Origin: Vibrio intestinalis
GTDB lineage: Bacteria; Pseudomonadota; Gammaproteobacteria; Enterobacterales; Vibrionaceae
Reading direction: 5' to 3'
Assembly: GCF_025195085.2 (NCBI RefSeq)
Contig: NZ_JANAVY020000002.1
Coordinates: 62,001 to 126,000 of the forward strand
Length of the DNA: 64,000 nt
Shown here: piece after piece, positions 18,197 to 29,787 of the stretch
How the letters are laid out: each line of letters opens with the position of its first letter
Position numbering within the stretch: the first letter of the stretch is position 1
Position numbers and translations under genes: made by a program
Notes under the pieces: generated by a model
Databases searched by the model: none
The model's input: the letters and a program-made list of their open reading frames with translations, nothing else
What the model was told of the DNA's origin: nothing

Positions 18197-19720
18197 ATGT
18201 CACTGTCTGTTGAACAAGTCCTACTGCAACTTTCCCTCAATTTAAGCTCAAGCTTATCGACCGAGCAGCAATACCAAAAACTATTGCAAGGCATTAGCCA
18301 AGTGTTCCCTTGTGACGCCAGCGCTCTATTTGTGCTGGATGAAAACGGCTACCTCTCCCCTGTTGCCGTTGAAGGGCTCACTTCAGCTATCTTAGGACGA
18401 AGATTTTGCCCAACTCAGCACCCTCGCCTACAACAGATCATGGCGAGCAAGCAGCCAGTGCGGTTTGATGCCGACAGCCCACTACCAGACCCATTTGACG
18501 GAGCGCTGCTGAATATTGAACACAACATTGATGTGCATGATTGCCTTGGTTGCAGTTTGTATGTTGATGGCGCGCTAGTTGGGGTATTAACCATGGATGC
18601 ACTTAACGTCGGCGCCTTTGACCATTTAGATATGGTTACGGTCGAAACCTTCGCAGCACTGACAGCGGCAACCTTACGTAACATCGGTCAAATAAAAGCG
18701 TTAAGAACGCAAAACCGAAAACAAAAATACGTCACACAAACACTGATTCAACAAGCACGCTCACAGCATGGAGAAATGATTGGATTAAGCCCTCTGATGG
18801 CACAACTCAGCACCAATATCGCGACTGTAGCTCACTCTGATTATGCGGTGCTTATTACAGGTGAGACTGGCACGGGTAAAGAACTCGTGGCTCACAAAGT
18901 TCATGCTCTTTCACACCGAGCTGACAGGCCAATGATCTACGTAAACTGTGCCGCGCTACCAGAAGGGTTAGCCGAGAGTGAATTGTTTGGTCATGTAAAA
19001 GGCGCATTTACTGGCGCAAATAGCCATCGTGCAGGTAAATTTGAACTCGCTGATGGTGGGACACTGTTTCTCGACGAAGTGGGAGAATTACCACTAGTAC
19101 TGCAAGCCAAGCTATTGCGCGTCATTCAGCAAGGCGAACTGCAACGTGTGGGCAGTGACAAGTACCAAACCGTGAATGTGCGTATTCTCGCAGCAACCAA
19201 TCGCAAATTACCTGATGAGGTAGTTCAGGGTCGTTTTCGCTCTGATTTGTTTCATAGACTGAATGTGTTTCCGATTCACGTGCCGCCCCTGCGCGAACGT
19301 CACTCAGACATCCCTGTGCTCGCCGGTTATTTGCTAGAGAAAGTTCGCCAGCAGTTTAATGCACCTAACTTACATGTTCACCCTAAAGCATTAGATATGT
19401 TAGAGCAGCAGCCATGGCTAGGTAATGTACGTGAGCTCGAACATACGCTTACACGCGCCGCGTTACATGCTATTCAGCAGCAATGCGAAACAATAGAAGG
19501 CCATCATTTCGATCTGCCCAATATAAATCACGATGTAAAAAACACATCAGACTTATTCCCACCGGAAAGTAAGCCAATGCGCCAACTGGTTGAAAGTTAT
19601 CAAAAACAACTGATTGAGCATGCATTAAGCGAATCGAATAATGTCTGGGCAAAAGCGGCTGAATTCCTGCAGATGGATCGCGGTAATTTGTATCGCATGG
19701 GCAAGAAGTTCGAACTGTAA
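18197..19720 (+). CDS. norR: NorR, nitric-oxide-responsive sigma-54 activator
   Basis: I start at ATG 18197 ([16 protein letters not shown], 507 residues), which aligns with E. coli NorR; a TTG four codons upstream is possible. Layout: GAF domain (about 1-175) with the NO-sensing iron-site context [22 protein letters not shown] and [14 protein letters not shown]+ domain with Walker A GETGTGKE, an intact GAFTGA loop and LFLDEVGEL; and a C-terminal helix-turn-helix ([15 protein letters not shown]). NorR senses NO and activates detoxification genes. The adjacent hcp-hcr pair has a sigma-54 promoter, so hcp-hcr is the likely target here. Confidence 0.92.
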   Translation: MSLSVEQVLLQLSLNLSSSLSTEQQYQKLLQGISQVFPCDASALFVLDENGYLSPVAVEGLTSAILGRRFCPTQHPRLQQIMASKQPVRFDADSPLPDPFDGALLNIEHNIDVHDCLGCSLYVDGALVGVLTMDALNVGAFDHLDMVTVETFAALTAATLRNIGQIKALRTQNRKQKYVTQTLIQQARSQHGEMIGLSPLMAQLSTNIATVAHSDYAVLITGETGTGKELVAHKVHALSHRADRPMIYVNCAALPEGLAESELFGHVKGAFTGANSHRAGKFELADGGTLFLDEVGELPLVLQAKLLRVIQQGELQRVGSDKYQTVNVRILAATNRKLPDEVVQGRFRSDLFHRLNVFPIHVPPLRERHSDIPVLAGYLLEKVRQQFNAPNLHVHPKALDMLEQQPWLGNVRELEHTLTRAALHAIQQQCETIEGHHFDLPNINHDVKNTSDLFPPESKPMRQLVESYQKQLIEHALSESNNVWAKAAEFLQMDRGNLYRMGKKFEL

Positions 19721-19731
19721 ACCTATTTACC

Positions 19732-19771
19732 GTTGTAAAAAAGACATCAAAGGCGTTGTCTTTTTTACAAC
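19732..19771. promoter_or_regulatory. Inverted repeat with paired GT-N7-AC sites, probable NorR enhancer (or norR terminator)
   Basis: GTTGTAAAAAAGACA and its perfect complement TGTCTTTTTTACAAC are separated by 10 bp. Each arm holds a GT-N7-AC core (GTAAAAAAGAC and GTCTTTTTTAC), the element described for NorR binding. The pair lies about 53-92 bp upstream of the hcp sigma-54 promoter, a usual place for an enhancer. The same repeat could fold as an RNA hairpin 11 bp after the norR stop, so a terminator role is also possible. Confidence 0.6.
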
Positions 19772-19823
19772 TAAACACATTCTCATCAACAGCAAAACCC
19801 ATTAAATTCAATAATTTATATTT

Positions 19824-19839
19824 TGGCACAATCCCTGCT
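19824..19839 (+). promoter_or_regulatory. Sigma-54 promoter of hcp-hcr
   Basis: TGGCACAATCCCTGCT fits the -24/-12 consensus with correct spacing, differing at only two conserved positions. It lies about 70 bp before the hcp start and just downstream of the paired NorR-like sites. Confidence 0.85.
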
Positions 19840-19907
19840 CTACCGAGTTATCAAAACAAACAGCCCAGTTTAATCAATCAAATGGGCGACAACTCTGGAG
19901 AGCAACT

Positions 19908-21569
19908 ATGTTCTGTATTCAATGTGAACAGACAATTCAAACCCCAACCATTAAAGGCTGTTCATTCGCGCAAGGGATGTGTGGCAAGACATCAGAAGTA
20001 TCCGATCTACAAGACGTATTGGTTTACACCCTTCAAGGTGTCTCTTACTGGGCAACTCAAGCGCGTAAGTTCGACATCATTGACGCAGAAATCGACCAAT
20101 GGGCGCCTCGTGCTTTCTTTGCGACCCTGACTAACGTTAACTTTGATCCAGAGCGCATTCTTGAGCTCGCTACTTTAGCCGCTCGATACAAAGACAAATT
20201 AAAGCAAACAGTGACCGCCGTAGCAGCATTAGCGAATCAAGAGCTTGAGCAAGCACCAGCAGTCGCTCATTTCGAACTACCAAGCTCAGCGCAAGAGATC
20301 TTAGCGTTTGCGCCACAAGTGGCGGTGAATCGTGGTAAGGACAGCGTGCATGAAGATGTAATTGGTCTTCGCTTATTGTGCTTGTACGGCTTAAAAGGTG
20401 CAGCGGCTTACATGGAGCACGCACGTGTTTTGGAACAAACCGACGATGCTATTTTTGCCGAATACCATCAAATCATGGCGTGGCTGGGCACTGACCCAGA
20501 AGATCTAGGCCAACTACTTGATTGCTCAATGCAGATCGGTCTGATGAACTACAAAGTAATGGAAATGCTTGATCATGGTGAAACCAAAACCTTTGGTCAC
20601 CCGCAGCCAACAGCGGTGAACGTAAAACCGGTTCAGGGCAAGTGTATTCTGGTTTCTGGCCATGACTTACATGACCTTGAAAAAATCCTTCAACAAACTC
20701 AAGGGACAGGCATCAACGTTTACACCAATGGTGAAATGTTACCGGCTCACGGATACCCAGAACTACACAAATACCCGCATCTTGTGGGCAACTACGGCAG
20801 CGCATGGCAAAACCAACAAAAAGAGTTCGCCAATTTCCCGGGCGCAATCGTGATGACCTCCAACTGCCTACTTAGCCCAGATGTCGGTCAATACGCCGAC
20901 CGCCTATTTACCCGTAGCATTGTTGGCTGGCCAGGTGTTGCGCATATTGAAGGCGACGACTTCTCGCAAGTGATTGAATGCGCGAAGGCTCAAGCAGGTT
21001 TCTTGCACAACGAAATTGAGCAAATGATCACTGTTGGCTTTGGCCGCAATGCACTCATGAACGCAGCGCCGGCGGTTATTGACCAAGTAAAACAAGGTAA
21101 TATTCGCCACTTCTTCTTAGTTGGTGGTTGTGACGGTGACAAAGCAGAGCGCAGCTACTACACAGATTTCACAGCTCAAGCGCCTGAAGATACCCTCATT
21201 TTGACCCTAGCGTGTGGCAAATTCCGCTTTAACAAAAATCAGTTCGGTGACATTAATGGCATCCCTCGCCTGCTCGATGTAGGTCAGTGTAACGACGCAT
21301 ATTCAGCAATCCAACTGGCGCTAGCGCTGGCTAAAGAGTTTGACTGCGACATCAATGAACTACCGCTAACACTTGTACTTTCTTGGTTTGAACAAAAAGC
21401 GATTGTGATTCTACTGACTCTATTCGCATTGGGTGTCAAAGGTATTTATACCGGCCCAACGGCTCCGGCTTTCCTCACTGACAACTTGCTTGCCATTATT
21501 CAAGACAAATTTGATATGCGCGCTATCTCAAGCGTTGAAGCCGATCTCAACACTATCCTTTCTGCCTAA
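19908..21569 (+). CDS. hcp: Hybrid cluster protein Hcp (NO reductase/hydroxylamine reductase, S-nitrosylase)
   Basis: This 553-residue cytoplasmic metalloenzyme has the N-terminal cysteine motif C3, C6, C18, C25 (MFCIQCEQ and [10 protein letters not shown]), which binds the proximal cluster. Conserved cysteines for the Fe-S-O hybrid cluster follow ([30 protein letters not shown]). In E. coli Hcp reduces NO to N2O with electrons from Hcr under anaerobiosis. It follows a sigma-54 promoter next to norR and is 44 bp ahead of hcr. Confidence 0.96.
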   Translation: MFCIQCEQTIQTPTIKGCSFAQGMCGKTSEVSDLQDVLVYTLQGVSYWATQARKFDIIDAEIDQWAPRAFFATLTNVNFDPERILELATLAARYKDKLKQTVTAVAALANQELEQAPAVAHFELPSSAQEILAFAPQVAVNRGKDSVHEDVIGLRLLCLYGLKGAAAYMEHARVLEQTDDAIFAEYHQIMAWLGTDPEDLGQLLDCSMQIGLMNYKVMEMLDHGETKTFGHPQPTAVNVKPVQGKCILVSGHDLHDLEKILQQTQGTGINVYTNGEMLPAHGYPELHKYPHLVGNYGSAWQNQQKEFANFPGAIVMTSNCLLSPDVGQYADRLFTRSIVGWPGVAHIEGDDFSQVIECAKAQAGFLHNEIEQMITVGFGRNALMNAAPAVIDQVKQGNIRHFFLVGGCDGDKAERSYYTDFTAQAPEDTLILTLACGKFRFNKNQFGDINGIPRLLDVGQCNDAYSAIQLALALAKEFDCDINELPLTLVLSWFEQKAIVILLTLFALGVKGIYTGPTAPAFLTDNLLAIIQDKFDMRAISSVEADLNTILSA

Positions 21570-21613
21570 TCAATCAGGGGACGTTTCGTCCCCTTCTTAT
21601 TCGAGAAGATCGT

Positions 21614-22651
21614 ATGAAATTTGAATGGCCGCAAGGTTTGCCAGCCACACTAACGTGCATCGATAAAATCCAAGAGACCGCCGATTGCTTCAGCATCAAG
21701 CTGAGTGCCAATAGCGGTGAGAGGTTCGATTTTAAACCGGGGCAATTTGTTAGCTTAGGCTTTGAGATAAATGGCAAAGTCGAATATCGCGCCTATTCCA
21801 TCAGTTCATTGCCAGAGCAAGATTACCTGCAATTAACTATAAAGCGCGTTGATAGCGGTAAGGTATCCAACTACATCCTTGATAAGCTATCAATTGGCGA
21901 TACGGTGCTTTGCCTTGCACCAACGGGCAATTTCAACTGTATCGACCATCCTGCGCGCAATGATAAGGCACTGCTGCTCAGTGCAGGTTGCGGCATTACT
22001 CCTGTTTACGCCATGGCGAAGCATTGGTTAGCTCAGCAAGTAAACATTGATATAGCGTTTGTGCATATAGCTCGCTCTGCAAGTGAAACTATTTACTTAG
22101 AAGAGTTGGCTCAACTTGATTCGCAGCATGCCAATTTTCACTTAAATCTGTTGCTAAAAGACGCCACAGACACACCATACCACCAAGGGCGTTTTGATGC
22201 GGATTGGTTAGTCAACTTGGCCGCCGATTATCAGCAAAGGACTGTGTATCTATGTGGGCCAGAGCAATTCATGCGCGACAGTAAAGGCTACTTAGAAGCA
22301 CTGCAATTTGATATGAACGAGTTTTATCAAGAAAGCTTCACACCGATTGCAGAAGCGAATCAAAACCAAGAACATGTGCAAAACGACCAAGCCACTGTCA
22401 CGGTCGAGAGCTTTGGCAAAACATTCCAAGCTCAGCATGGTGCGACCCTCGCCGATAGCTTAGAAGCAGAGCAACTCCCGATTATTATTGCTTGTCGCAG
22501 CGGTATCTGCGGCTCATGTAAATGCAAAGTGACCGATGGAAGCGTCAAGTCTTTAAGTGTCGGTCCGCTAAGTGCTGAAGAGGTAGAGCAAGGTTATGTA
22601 CTCGCCTGCTCTTCTACCATTGAAGGGGATTTAGCGCTCGAACTGAGCTAA
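21614..22651 (+). CDS. hcr: Hcr, NADH oxidoreductase for Hcp
   Basis: The 345-residue protein has an FAD-binding ferredoxin reductase domain with RAYSISS (about residue 58), an NAD-binding domain with SAGCGITP and YLCGPEQFM, and a C-terminal plant-type [2Fe-2S] ferredoxin domain with CRSGICGSCKC and a later VLAC. It passes electrons from NADH to Hcp. It is the second gene of the hcp-hcr unit. Confidence 0.93.
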   Translation: MKFEWPQGLPATLTCIDKIQETADCFSIKLSANSGERFDFKPGQFVSLGFEINGKVEYRAYSISSLPEQDYLQLTIKRVDSGKVSNYILDKLSIGDTVLCLAPTGNFNCIDHPARNDKALLLSAGCGITPVYAMAKHWLAQQVNIDIAFVHIARSASETIYLEELAQLDSQHANFHLNLLLKDATDTPYHQGRFDADWLVNLAADYQQRTVYLCGPEQFMRDSKGYLEALQFDMNEFYQESFTPIAEANQNQEHVQNDQATVTVESFGKTFQAQHGATLADSLEAEQLPIIIACRSGICGSCKCKVTDGSVKSLSVGPLSAEEVEQGYVLACSSTIEGDLALELS

Positions 22652-22666
22652 GCGCAGAGTAAACAA

Positions 22667-22690
22667 AAAGCCCATCAAGTGATGGGCTTT
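22667..22690. terminator. Rho-independent terminator between hcr and fadR
   Basis: AAAGCCCATC, loop AAGT, GATGGGCTTT with A and T tracts, placed between two convergent genes and able to serve both. Confidence 0.88.
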
Positions 22691-22728
22691 AATCTGTTCA
22701 ACTCAACAGTAACGACTTTGCAGAGTAA

Positions 22729-23568
22729 TTAGCTATCGTCTTCCGTAAAGTTGGTTGGCAATGTGGTCTTCATCTGATTCCAAATCTGAGCACTTTCTAC
22801 GCCGTAGTTGCGCACGACAACTGGAATCTGCTCGCGGTTACCTGATTCACAAACCTCAAGCAAATCACGGTAGAATTTAAGTGCCAAATCACGAGCTTCT
22901 GGCTTCGAGAAATAGTAGCTACCTACGCGATCATACAGTTTTTTAAGACCATTGAAGATTAGGCCGTAAATTTGGTTGCCTGAGTGGAAGGCTAAGCGTT
23001 GGAACAACATGTAATCGTAGAAGTTAAATGTTTTCGCTACTAACGTTGATTGACGCTTAATAGGATCTTTTTCACCGTCATCTTTAATATGCTGTTTAAT
23101 CTTGTCTGCGTATGGAGACGATTCCATAAATGCATCCCAAGACTCTGCAGCTAATAACGCCTCACACGATTCAATGACACCAATAATGGTTCTTTCAGCA
23201 TTTTCTTTGTTCGCTTTAAATGCATAACGCATGAAAATTGGGCTGATATTTGTACGTGCTGCAAGCAAATCTTCCACGATTGAGGTTGCGTTGTCTGCAT
23301 CTAACGTCATCAAAGTATCCAAAATGTGTAAACCTGAGGTTTCCATGAATTGGTTTACTTTGGTTGGTTTGCCATGCTGAATTGTTAACCAACCGTCACG
23401 CGCTAGACGCTGTAATACTTCTCGTAATGTGGTGCGAGTAACACCAATAAGTTCTGAAAGCTCTCTTTCTGCTGGAAGAATTGAACCTGGAGGGAAGCGC
23501 CCTTTCCAAATACTCTCGATAATGTATTTTTCCGCAAATCCTGCAGGGCTCTTTGCCTTAATGACCAT
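22729..23568 (-). CDS. fadR: FadR, fatty-acid metabolism regulator
   Basis: I start at ATG 23568 ([20 protein letters not shown], 279 residues), the FadR N-terminus; the frame is open 17 codons further upstream. It has a GntR winged helix (about 1-75, with [24 protein letters not shown]) and an acyl-CoA-binding FadR C-terminal domain. The protein is about 40 residues longer than E. coli FadR owing to an insertion near residues 138-177, the known vibrio insertion that adds a second ligand site. FadR represses beta-oxidation genes and activates fatty acid synthesis. Divergent from nhaB, as in E. coli. Confidence 0.94.
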   Translation of the reverse strand: MVIKAKSPAGFAEKYIIESIWKGRFPPGSILPAERELSELIGVTRTTLREVLQRLARDGWLTIQHGKPTKVNQFMETSGLHILDTLMTLDADNATSIVEDLLAARTNISPIFMRYAFKANKENAERTIIGVIESCEALLAAESWDAFMESSPYADKIKQHIKDDGEKDPIKRQSTLVAKTFNFYDYMLFQRLAFHSGNQIYGLIFNGLKKLYDRVGSYYFSKPEARDLALKFYRDLLEVCESGNREQIPVVVRNYGVESAQIWNQMKTTLPTNFTEDDS

Positions 23569-24213
23569 TAAATTGTGTCCGTATATTCTAGTTATAGGGG
23601 GATCAGATAAACTCATCATACCACTACTTATAACGCATCGGAAACAAACCTACAGTAAACTCCTCGCAAAATTATACTAGAGTAATAACACTAATTTAAA
23701 AGGAACGTTTGCCTTCTCGATAAGGTAAGGCAAAGTGAATAAATCCATAATTTAGTAGAATCCGCTTAAACACACCGCCCATAAATAAAGCCCCAACAGT
23801 AAAAACTAAGTTTTTATAAATGCAAAAATAATATGTCATTTACCTTCATATATAACTCATAAGTTATCTTATTCTCTGCTTTCAGTTCGGCTGAGGTATA
23901 TAATGGATTTTTTTACAACTATCATGTTATGCTAACCCAACTTTGATCGCGTTTTTAATCTAAAACTCAGTAAGCATTTTATCAATATAAACATAATGAT
24001 TGACTAAATTGCTTCGAAGAGTAGAGTGGCGACCAAAGTAACGGAGTGCTTGTCTTTCTCAGGGAGTGACTTGGCAAGGCCACATCACATTTCACGTAAT
24101 GTTGTTTTTCTAAGTCGCTGTTGATTCGGGTTGTATCTAATAATTAATCGCCGATAAACGGATACAAGCACACGAAGTGTCTATTCGTAACAACATTTAA
24201 GAGTAATTTGATC
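23569..24213. other. fadR-nhaB intergenic region (645 bp)
   Basis: No credible gene is seen here. It must hold both divergent promoters. TTTGCCTT (23708-23715) pairs with AAGGCAAA (23727-23734) as a possible operator or hairpin. The part nearest nhaB (about 24000-24200) is less AT-rich and could be a structured leader for nhaB, but I cannot match it to a known riboswitch class. Confidence 0.4.
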
Positions 24214-25800
24214 ATGCCGATGTCACTCGGAAACGCATTTATCAAGAACTTCCTTGGTAAAGCACCAGACTGGTATAAAGTTCTAATCATCGCTTTTCTA
24301 GTCATCAACCCTATTGTTTTCTTCTTCGTCGACCCATTTGTTGCAGGTTGGCTACTCGTTGCAGAGTTCATCTTTACCCTCGCGATGGCGCTTAAATGCT
24401 ATCCTCTACAACCTGGTGGTTTACTCGCTATTGAAGCCATCGCCATAGGCATGACATCCCCCGAGCAAGTTAAACATGAATTAGTGGCTAACATCGAAGT
24501 ACTGCTATTACTAGTCTTCATGGTTGCTGGTATCTACTTCATGAAGCAGTTGCTGCTATTTATCTTCACTAAGATACTGCTCGGCATCCGCTCTAAGATT
24601 CTATTGTCCGTTGCATTCTGTTTTGCTGCGGCATTCCTATCTGCTTTCCTTGATGCACTGACGGTTATCGCGGTTGTAATCAGCGTGGCAGTAGGTTTCT
24701 ACTCGATTTACCACAAAGTGGCTTCCGGTAACCCAATTGGTGACCATGACCACACTCAAGATGGCAGCATCTCTGAGCTGACCCGTGACGACCTAGAAAA
24801 CTACCGCGCATTCCTACGCTCGCTACTTATGCACGCAGGTGTGGGTACCGCACTAGGTGGTGTAACCACTATGGTTGGTGAACCACAAAACCTTATCATT
24901 GCAGACCAAGCAGGTTGGCTATTCGGTGAGTTCCTACTGCGTATGGCGCCAGTGACGTTGCCAGTTTTCTTCTGTGGTCTAATTACTTGTGCTTTAGTTG
25001 AGAAATTCAAAGTATTCGGTTACGGCGCGCAACTGCCTGACGCAGTACGTAACATCCTAGTTGAGTTCGATAAAGAAGAACGTAAGACTCGTACTAATCA
25101 AGACGTGGCTAAACTTTGGGTTCAAGGTTTCATCGCCGTTTGGCTGATTGCCGCTCTAGCCCTTCACTTAGCGGCAGTTGGTCTAATCGGTCTTTCAGTT
25201 ATCATCCTTGCGACTGCATTCACTGGCGTAATCGAAGAGCACTCAATGGGTAAAGCGTTTGAAGAAGCGCTGCCGTTTACTGCCTTACTTGCTGTGTTCT
25301 TCGCTGTGGTTGCGGTAATCATCGACCAAGAGCTATTTAAGCCAGTTATCGACGCAGTATTAGCAGTTGAAGATAAAGGCACCCAGCTAGCGATGTTCTA
25401 CGTAGCAAATGGCCTGCTCTCGATGGTATCGGATAACGTATTCGTAGGTACGGTTTACATCAACGAAGTAAAATCGGCTCTTATTGATGGCATGATTACT
25501 CGTGACCAATTTGACCTGCTTGCAGTCGCTATCAACACAGGTACCAACTTACCTTCAGTTGCAACGCCAAACGGCCAAGCTGCTTTCCTATTCCTACTAA
25601 CGTCAGCTCTAGCACCGTTAATTCGTCTGTCTTACGGCCGCATGGTGATTATGGCGTTGCCATACACTATCGTGCTTGCACTAGTGGGCTTAGCGGGCAT
25701 TATGTTCTTCCTAGAGCCTGCAACTGCATGGCTATATGACGCGGGTTGGATTTCACATCACGTTGGAGATGTGAGCCACGCCGTATCAGGTGGCCATTAA
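24214..25800 (+). CDS. nhaB: NhaB, sodium/proton antiporter
   Basis: This 528-residue polytopic inner-membrane protein has about a dozen hydrophobic segments and the NhaB signatures [30 protein letters not shown] and [16 protein letters not shown]. It exports Na+ in exchange for H+. I start at ATG 24214, 10 bp after an AAGAG site, and not at the TTG two codons earlier. It lies between fadR and dsbB, the same order as in E. coli, and is separated from dsbB by a terminator. Confidence 0.96.
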   Translation: MPMSLGNAFIKNFLGKAPDWYKVLIIAFLVINPIVFFFVDPFVAGWLLVAEFIFTLAMALKCYPLQPGGLLAIEAIAIGMTSPEQVKHELVANIEVLLLLVFMVAGIYFMKQLLLFIFTKILLGIRSKILLSVAFCFAAAFLSAFLDALTVIAVVISVAVGFYSIYHKVASGNPIGDHDHTQDGSISELTRDDLENYRAFLRSLLMHAGVGTALGGVTTMVGEPQNLIIADQAGWLFGEFLLRMAPVTLPVFFCGLITCALVEKFKVFGYGAQLPDAVRNILVEFDKEERKTRTNQDVAKLWVQGFIAVWLIAALALHLAAVGLIGLSVIILATAFTGVIEEHSMGKAFEEALPFTALLAVFFAVVAVIIDQELFKPVIDAVLAVEDKGTQLAMFYVANGLLSMVSDNVFVGTVYINEVKSALIDGMITRDQFDLLAVAINTGTNLPSVATPNGQAAFLFLLTSALAPLIRLSYGRMVIMALPYTIVLALVGLAGIMFFLEPATAWLYDAGWISHHVGDVSHAVSGGH

Positions 25801-25830
25801 TTTCGCTTGATTAGGAAACTAATCCAAGAT

Positions 25831-25870
25831 AAAAAGCTCTAAAAGGCCATAGCCCCTTTTGGAGCTTTTT
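25831..25870 (+). terminator. Rho-independent terminator after nhaB
   Basis: AAAAAGCTC/GAGCTTTTT outer arms with an inner AAAAGG/CCTTTT pair and a following T run, 30 bp past the nhaB stop. Confidence 0.85.
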
Positions 25871-25904
25871 TATTTTTACTAGAACAACCAGGGAAACAGG
25901 AATA

Positions 25905-26423
25905 GTGAACTTTCTTCAAACGCTTAAAGCGTTTTCTCAACGTCGTCTGTCATGGGCACTTCTTCTTGGCTTTATTGTCTTCTTCGAGCTTTGCGCGCTC
26001 GGCTTTCAACACCTAATGCTATTACCGCCGTGCGTGATGTGTATCTATGAGCGTGTGGCAATGATGGGTATTGGCGGAGCCGCTGTAATCGGCCTTATTG
26101 CACCGAACAACCCTATCGCGCGCTGGCTTGGCCTTGCAGCATGGGGCGCTAGTGCCTACAAAGGCTTAGCCCTGTCGATGCAGCATGTGGATTACCAATT
26201 CAACCCGTCTCCGTTTGCGACCTGTGATTTGTTTGTCACCTTCCCTGATTGGGCACCATTGAACCAATGGGCACCTTGGATGTTCGAAGCCTACGGTGAT
26301 TGCTCTAAAGTCGTGTGGCAGTTCTTAGGCCTATCGATGCCGCAGTGGCTTGTGGTTATCTTTGCAGCCAACCTAGTCGCGCTAGCGGGCATCGTGATTG
26401 CTCAGTTTGTGAAAAGCAAATAG
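25905..26423 (+). CDS. dsbB: DsbB, disulfide-bond formation membrane oxidase
   Basis: This 172-residue inner-membrane protein has four membrane helices and the two redox cysteine pairs: C43-x-x-C46 in the first periplasmic loop (PPCVMC) and C107/C133 in the second. It reoxidises DsbA and passes electrons to quinones. It starts with GTG, 6 bp after an AGGAA site. Gene order fadR-nhaB-dsbB is conserved. Confidence 0.95.
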   Translation: MNFLQTLKAFSQRRLSWALLLGFIVFFELCALGFQHLMLLPPCVMCIYERVAMMGIGGAAVIGLIAPNNPIARWLGLAAWGASAYKGLALSMQHVDYQFNPSPFATCDLFVTFPDWAPLNQWAPWMFEAYGDCSKVVWQFLGLSMPQWLVVIFAANLVALAGIVIAQFVKSK

Positions 26424-26443
26424 CTCTCAACCTACTGATTTAG

Positions 26444-26470
26444 AAAGCTGGCGAATAAGCCAGCTTTTTT
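26444..26470 (+). terminator. Rho-independent terminator after dsbB
   Basis: AAAGCTGGC, loop GAATAA, GCCAGCTTT then TTT, 20 bp past the dsbB stop. Confidence 0.92.
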
Positions 26471-26572
26471 GTAGCTGCTGTTTCTACATGCGCCAAATTG
26501 AACCTTTCCGCTGAAGCATCAAAACAGATTAGAACCGCACTACTCCACAAGCTTTCCCCTAAATACAGACAC

Positions 26573-26601
26573 AAAAAAACGCAGGTGTTCAACCTGCGTT
26601 T
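26573..26601 (-). terminator. Rho-independent terminator after ftsK
   Basis: AAACGCAGGT and its complement (loop of 5) are followed on the minus strand by a run of seven T, 31 bp past the ftsK stop. Confidence 0.9.
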
Positions 26602-26631
26602 ACGTCTATATGGACTATGCAAAACAGTAGA

Positions 26632-29520
26632 TTAATTCATATCTCTACCGGGAGCTGGTGCAAGCACCTCACGGTTACCGTTATGGCCTGGAGCACTCAC
26701 GATACCTTGCGCTTCTAGCTGCTCTACAATACGCGCTGCACGGTTGTAACCAATCTTAAAGCGACGTTGAACACCTGATACTGAGCCACGACGCGATTGC
26801 ACTACGTGCTCAACAACTTGGTCAAACAATGGGTCCATATCTTCATCGCCTTCCGGTTTCTCACCCGGTAGCAATCCTTCTGGCCCTTGGTCACCATTAG
26901 TAATCTCTTCAATGTAATTCGGCTTACCACGTGCTTTCCAGTTGTTTACTACCGCATGAACATCATCATCCGAAGCAAACGCACCGTGTACACGCTCTGT
27001 ATGGCTAGAACCCGGCGGAAGATACAGCATATCACCCATACCAAGCAGTGATTCAGCACCGCCTTGGTCTAGAATAGTGCGCGAGTCAGTCTTAGTTGAA
27101 ACCGTAAACGCCACACGAGTTGGGATGTTTGCTTTAATTAGGCCTGTAATCACATCCACCGATGGACGCTGGGTCGCGAGAATCAAGTGAACCCCAGCCG
27201 CACGCGCTTTTTGCGCCAAGCGAGCAATCAGTTCTTCAACCTTCTTACCCACCACCATCATAAGATCAGCGAACTCATCCACAACCACAACAATGTATGG
27301 CAGTTTTTCCAATAATGGCGGCTCTTGATCCATACTATCGCCCGGTTGCCATAGAGGGTCGTGAATTGGGTGCCCCGCTTCTGCGGCCATCTTCAACTTA
27401 TCATTAAAGCCTTTGATGTTACGTACACCAAGCGCAGACATTAGCTTGTAACGGCGTTCCATCTCGCCCACACACCAACGCAGCGCGTTCGATGCGTCTT
27501 TCATATCCGTAACTACTTCTGACAACAAGTGTGGGATACCTTCGTAAATAGAAAGCTCCAACATTTTCGGGTCAATCATGATGAAACGCAGATCTTCTGG
27601 AGAAGCTTTATAAAGCATACTCAGGATCATGACGTTCACACCCACCGATTTACCCGAACCTGTGGTACCCGCAACCAATACGTGTGGCATCTTAGCGATA
27701 TCCGCGATCACGGCTTCACCCGCGATATCTTGGCCTAAAACCACTGTGGTTGGCGACTTAGCATCAATAAATTTCTGACTACCGACCACATCCGAGAAGT
27801 AAACAGTCTGACGGCTCATATTCGGCAACTCAAGACCGATATACGGCTTGCCCGGAATAACTTCAACCACACGCACCGCCATTGCTGAAAGCGAGCGTGC
27901 TAAGTCCATCGACAAGCTAGAAATACGGCTTACCTTTACACCCGGCGCAAGATCAAGCTCAAAACGTGTAATCACAGGACCAGGGAAGATATCCACCACC
28001 GTCGCCTGAATTTTGTAGTCAGCAAGTTTAGATTCAACTAAACGAGCGATCCCTTCAAGCGCTTCACGATCAATAAAGTTTTCACGCTTTTCAGGGTGGT
28101 ACAGCAGATCCAATGTAGGAAGAGGCTCTGCAGGCTTAGGCAGATTAACCTCTTGCTGTACCAAGAATGGATTTTGCGATGCAGCAACGTTAGCTTGCGC
28201 TTCTGCGACAATATTTTGGAACGCTTCTACATCTTGATCCTGTGCTGTCGCTGCTTCTGAAGATTCTGATTGTTGCTCTTCCTCGACAGCAGGCACTGCA
28301 ATTTCAGCTTCGACTATTTCGGGCTCTGCAACGCTTAGGTCACCGACCACTGGTTCAACATGTTGTGACGGTTCCACTTGAGTAGAAATACTTTCTAATA
28401 CCGCCTCATCAATAAGTGGTTCACTTTCAGCCCAAGGTAAATCGCTCGCTGACACTTGCTCGGTTTCAGGCTGTTCTACTTGTGCACTTTCTACTACGGC
28501 TTCAGATGCAGGTATCACGACTTCTTCCGCATGCTCAGCGTAATCATCAACGCTCAATGCATCGGCTTCAAGCTGTTCTATCGTCGCACCCAACTGACGG
28601 TTACGCTCCGATTCTGGCTCAGCACCTTCATAGTGGTATTCAACTTGAGATTCGACTGGTTGAGAAACTTGCTCTGCAACCGCTTGAGTTGGTTCAGCGT
28701 GCACAGGGGCTGTTTGCTCAACTGGCGCTTGAGGCATATGAATATTGTAATGACGCTTAGTTTCGTCAGCTTGAACCGGCTCTGCTGGTGTTGGTGTTGG
28801 TGTCGCCACTGGTTTTGGCGCAGCAGGCTCAGGTTGAGGAATGGTTAACTCTGGCTCAAGCATTTCATCTTGCTCACCTCGAATGCGATTGAACAGCGCC
28901 GTCACCGCTTTAATCGCAGTCGCACCGAGCCAATCCACAATCGTCAGCCAAGAAACACCAGTTAACAGAGTTAAGCCAGCGCCCCAAAGAAACAATAAAA
29001 CAAGAGTAGTGCCCAACACATTCAGTGTCGGTAACGCTAAGCTTGTTAGTACATCCCCGATGACACCACCGGATGAAAAGTACCAAATGTCATCAAAGTT
29101 AATATCAGCGAGTGCGCAACTGGTCAGAATAAGAATTGCGAGCCCCAATAAGCGGGTGCCCCACAGCATGAAGTCGAGAGGTTCATCTTCACCGCGTTTT
29201 CTAAATAGCACCCATGCCGTCGCTGTCAGTACAAATGGAAGTGTGTAAGCCAAAGAACCAAAGGAAAAGAATAAGGTATCCGCTAGCCATGCGCCCACCA
29301 TGCCGCCAGCATTGGAAATATTGCCGCCCCAAGCAGTTTGTGACCACGACGGATCAGCCGGGCTAAAGGTTAATAAAGCGATATAGAGCAAAATCGAAGC
29401 GAGCACCGCAACAATGAAGGTACACTCTTTTAGCCTCTGTGGGCCATTGAGACGGGAAGACTGAGGCTCTTCACCCGTTTTTATAATTGTTTCTACTTTA
29501 TTGTTGTTCTTCTTGAACAT
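26632..29520 (-). CDS. ftsK: FtsK, DNA translocase of the division septum
   Basis: I start at ATG 29520 (962 residues); a TTG two codons upstream is also possible. The N-terminus has four to five membrane helices (about 30-200), then an acidic low-complexity linker rich in E, P, Q and V (about 215-470), then the hexameric motor with Walker A GTTGSGKS and Walker [12 protein letters not shown], and a C-terminal winged-helix gamma domain (about 890-955) that reads KOPS sites. FtsK pumps DNA at the septum and activates XerCD at dif. The linker is shorter than in E. coli. Upstream lies lrp in the same direction, as in E. coli. Confidence 0.95.
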   Translation of the reverse strand: MFKKNNNKVETIIKTGEEPQSSRLNGPQRLKECTFIVAVLASILLYIALLTFSPADPSWSQTAWGGNISNAGGMVGAWLADTLFFSFGSLAYTLPFVLTATAWVLFRKRGEDEPLDFMLWGTRLLGLAILILTSCALADINFDDIWYFSSGGVIGDVLTSLALPTLNVLGTTLVLLFLWGAGLTLLTGVSWLTIVDWLGATAIKAVTALFNRIRGEQDEMLEPELTIPQPEPAAPKPVATPTPTPAEPVQADETKRHYNIHMPQAPVEQTAPVHAEPTQAVAEQVSQPVESQVEYHYEGAEPESERNRQLGATIEQLEADALSVDDYAEHAEEVVIPASEAVVESAQVEQPETEQVSASDLPWAESEPLIDEAVLESISTQVEPSQHVEPVVGDLSVAEPEIVEAEIAVPAVEEEQQSESSEAATAQDQDVEAFQNIVAEAQANVAASQNPFLVQQEVNLPKPAEPLPTLDLLYHPEKRENFIDREALEGIARLVESKLADYKIQATVVDIFPGPVITRFELDLAPGVKVSRISSLSMDLARSLSAMAVRVVEVIPGKPYIGLELPNMSRQTVYFSDVVGSQKFIDAKSPTTVVLGQDIAGEAVIADIAKMPHVLVAGTTGSGKSVGVNVMILSMLYKASPEDLRFIMIDPKMLELSIYEGIPHLLSEVVTDMKDASNALRWCVGEMERRYKLMSALGVRNIKGFNDKLKMAAEAGHPIHDPLWQPGDSMDQEPPLLEKLPYIVVVVDEFADLMMVVGKKVEELIARLAQKARAAGVHLILATQRPSVDVITGLIKANIPTRVAFTVSTKTDSRTILDQGGAESLLGMGDMLYLPPGSSHTERVHGAFASDDDVHAVVNNWKARGKPNYIEEITNGDQGPEGLLPGEKPEGDEDMDPLFDQVVEHVVQSRRGSVSGVQRRFKIGYNRAARIVEQLEAQGIVSAPGHNGNREVLAPAPGRDMN

Positions 29521-29575
29521 ATCCAACTTGTCTTCTCTGGTCCTAATCTACTGGTTGAGCTGCGTAGATCGGAGT

Positions 29576-29614
29576 TAAAAAAATAGTCCGAGCAGCGCAG
29601 GCTGCCCGGACTAT
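29576..29614 (-). terminator. Rho-independent terminator after lrp
   Basis: ATAGTCCG/CGGACTAT outer arms with an inner GCAG/CTGC pair are followed on the minus strand by TTTTTTT. It separates lrp from ftsK. Confidence 0.88.
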
Positions 29615-29787
29615 AGATTTAACCATATCAAAGGTAAAAACCCAATTGTCTAACGTCAGAATATCGAAAGGGATTCCACCTCTGATACCTTTTGTTGCCT
29701 ATGACTGAGCAAAGCTACCGCAAAAGAGTCTGCGAGAAGACAAAAACTGCCTTCATCGGCAAAGTTATGCAGCTCTGCTGTCAAAAA

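Noticed and set aside
28416..28848. Plus-strand ORFs of 114 and 130 codons opposite ftsK
   Set aside because: They are antisense shadows of the low-complexity FtsK linker, with no independent start signals.
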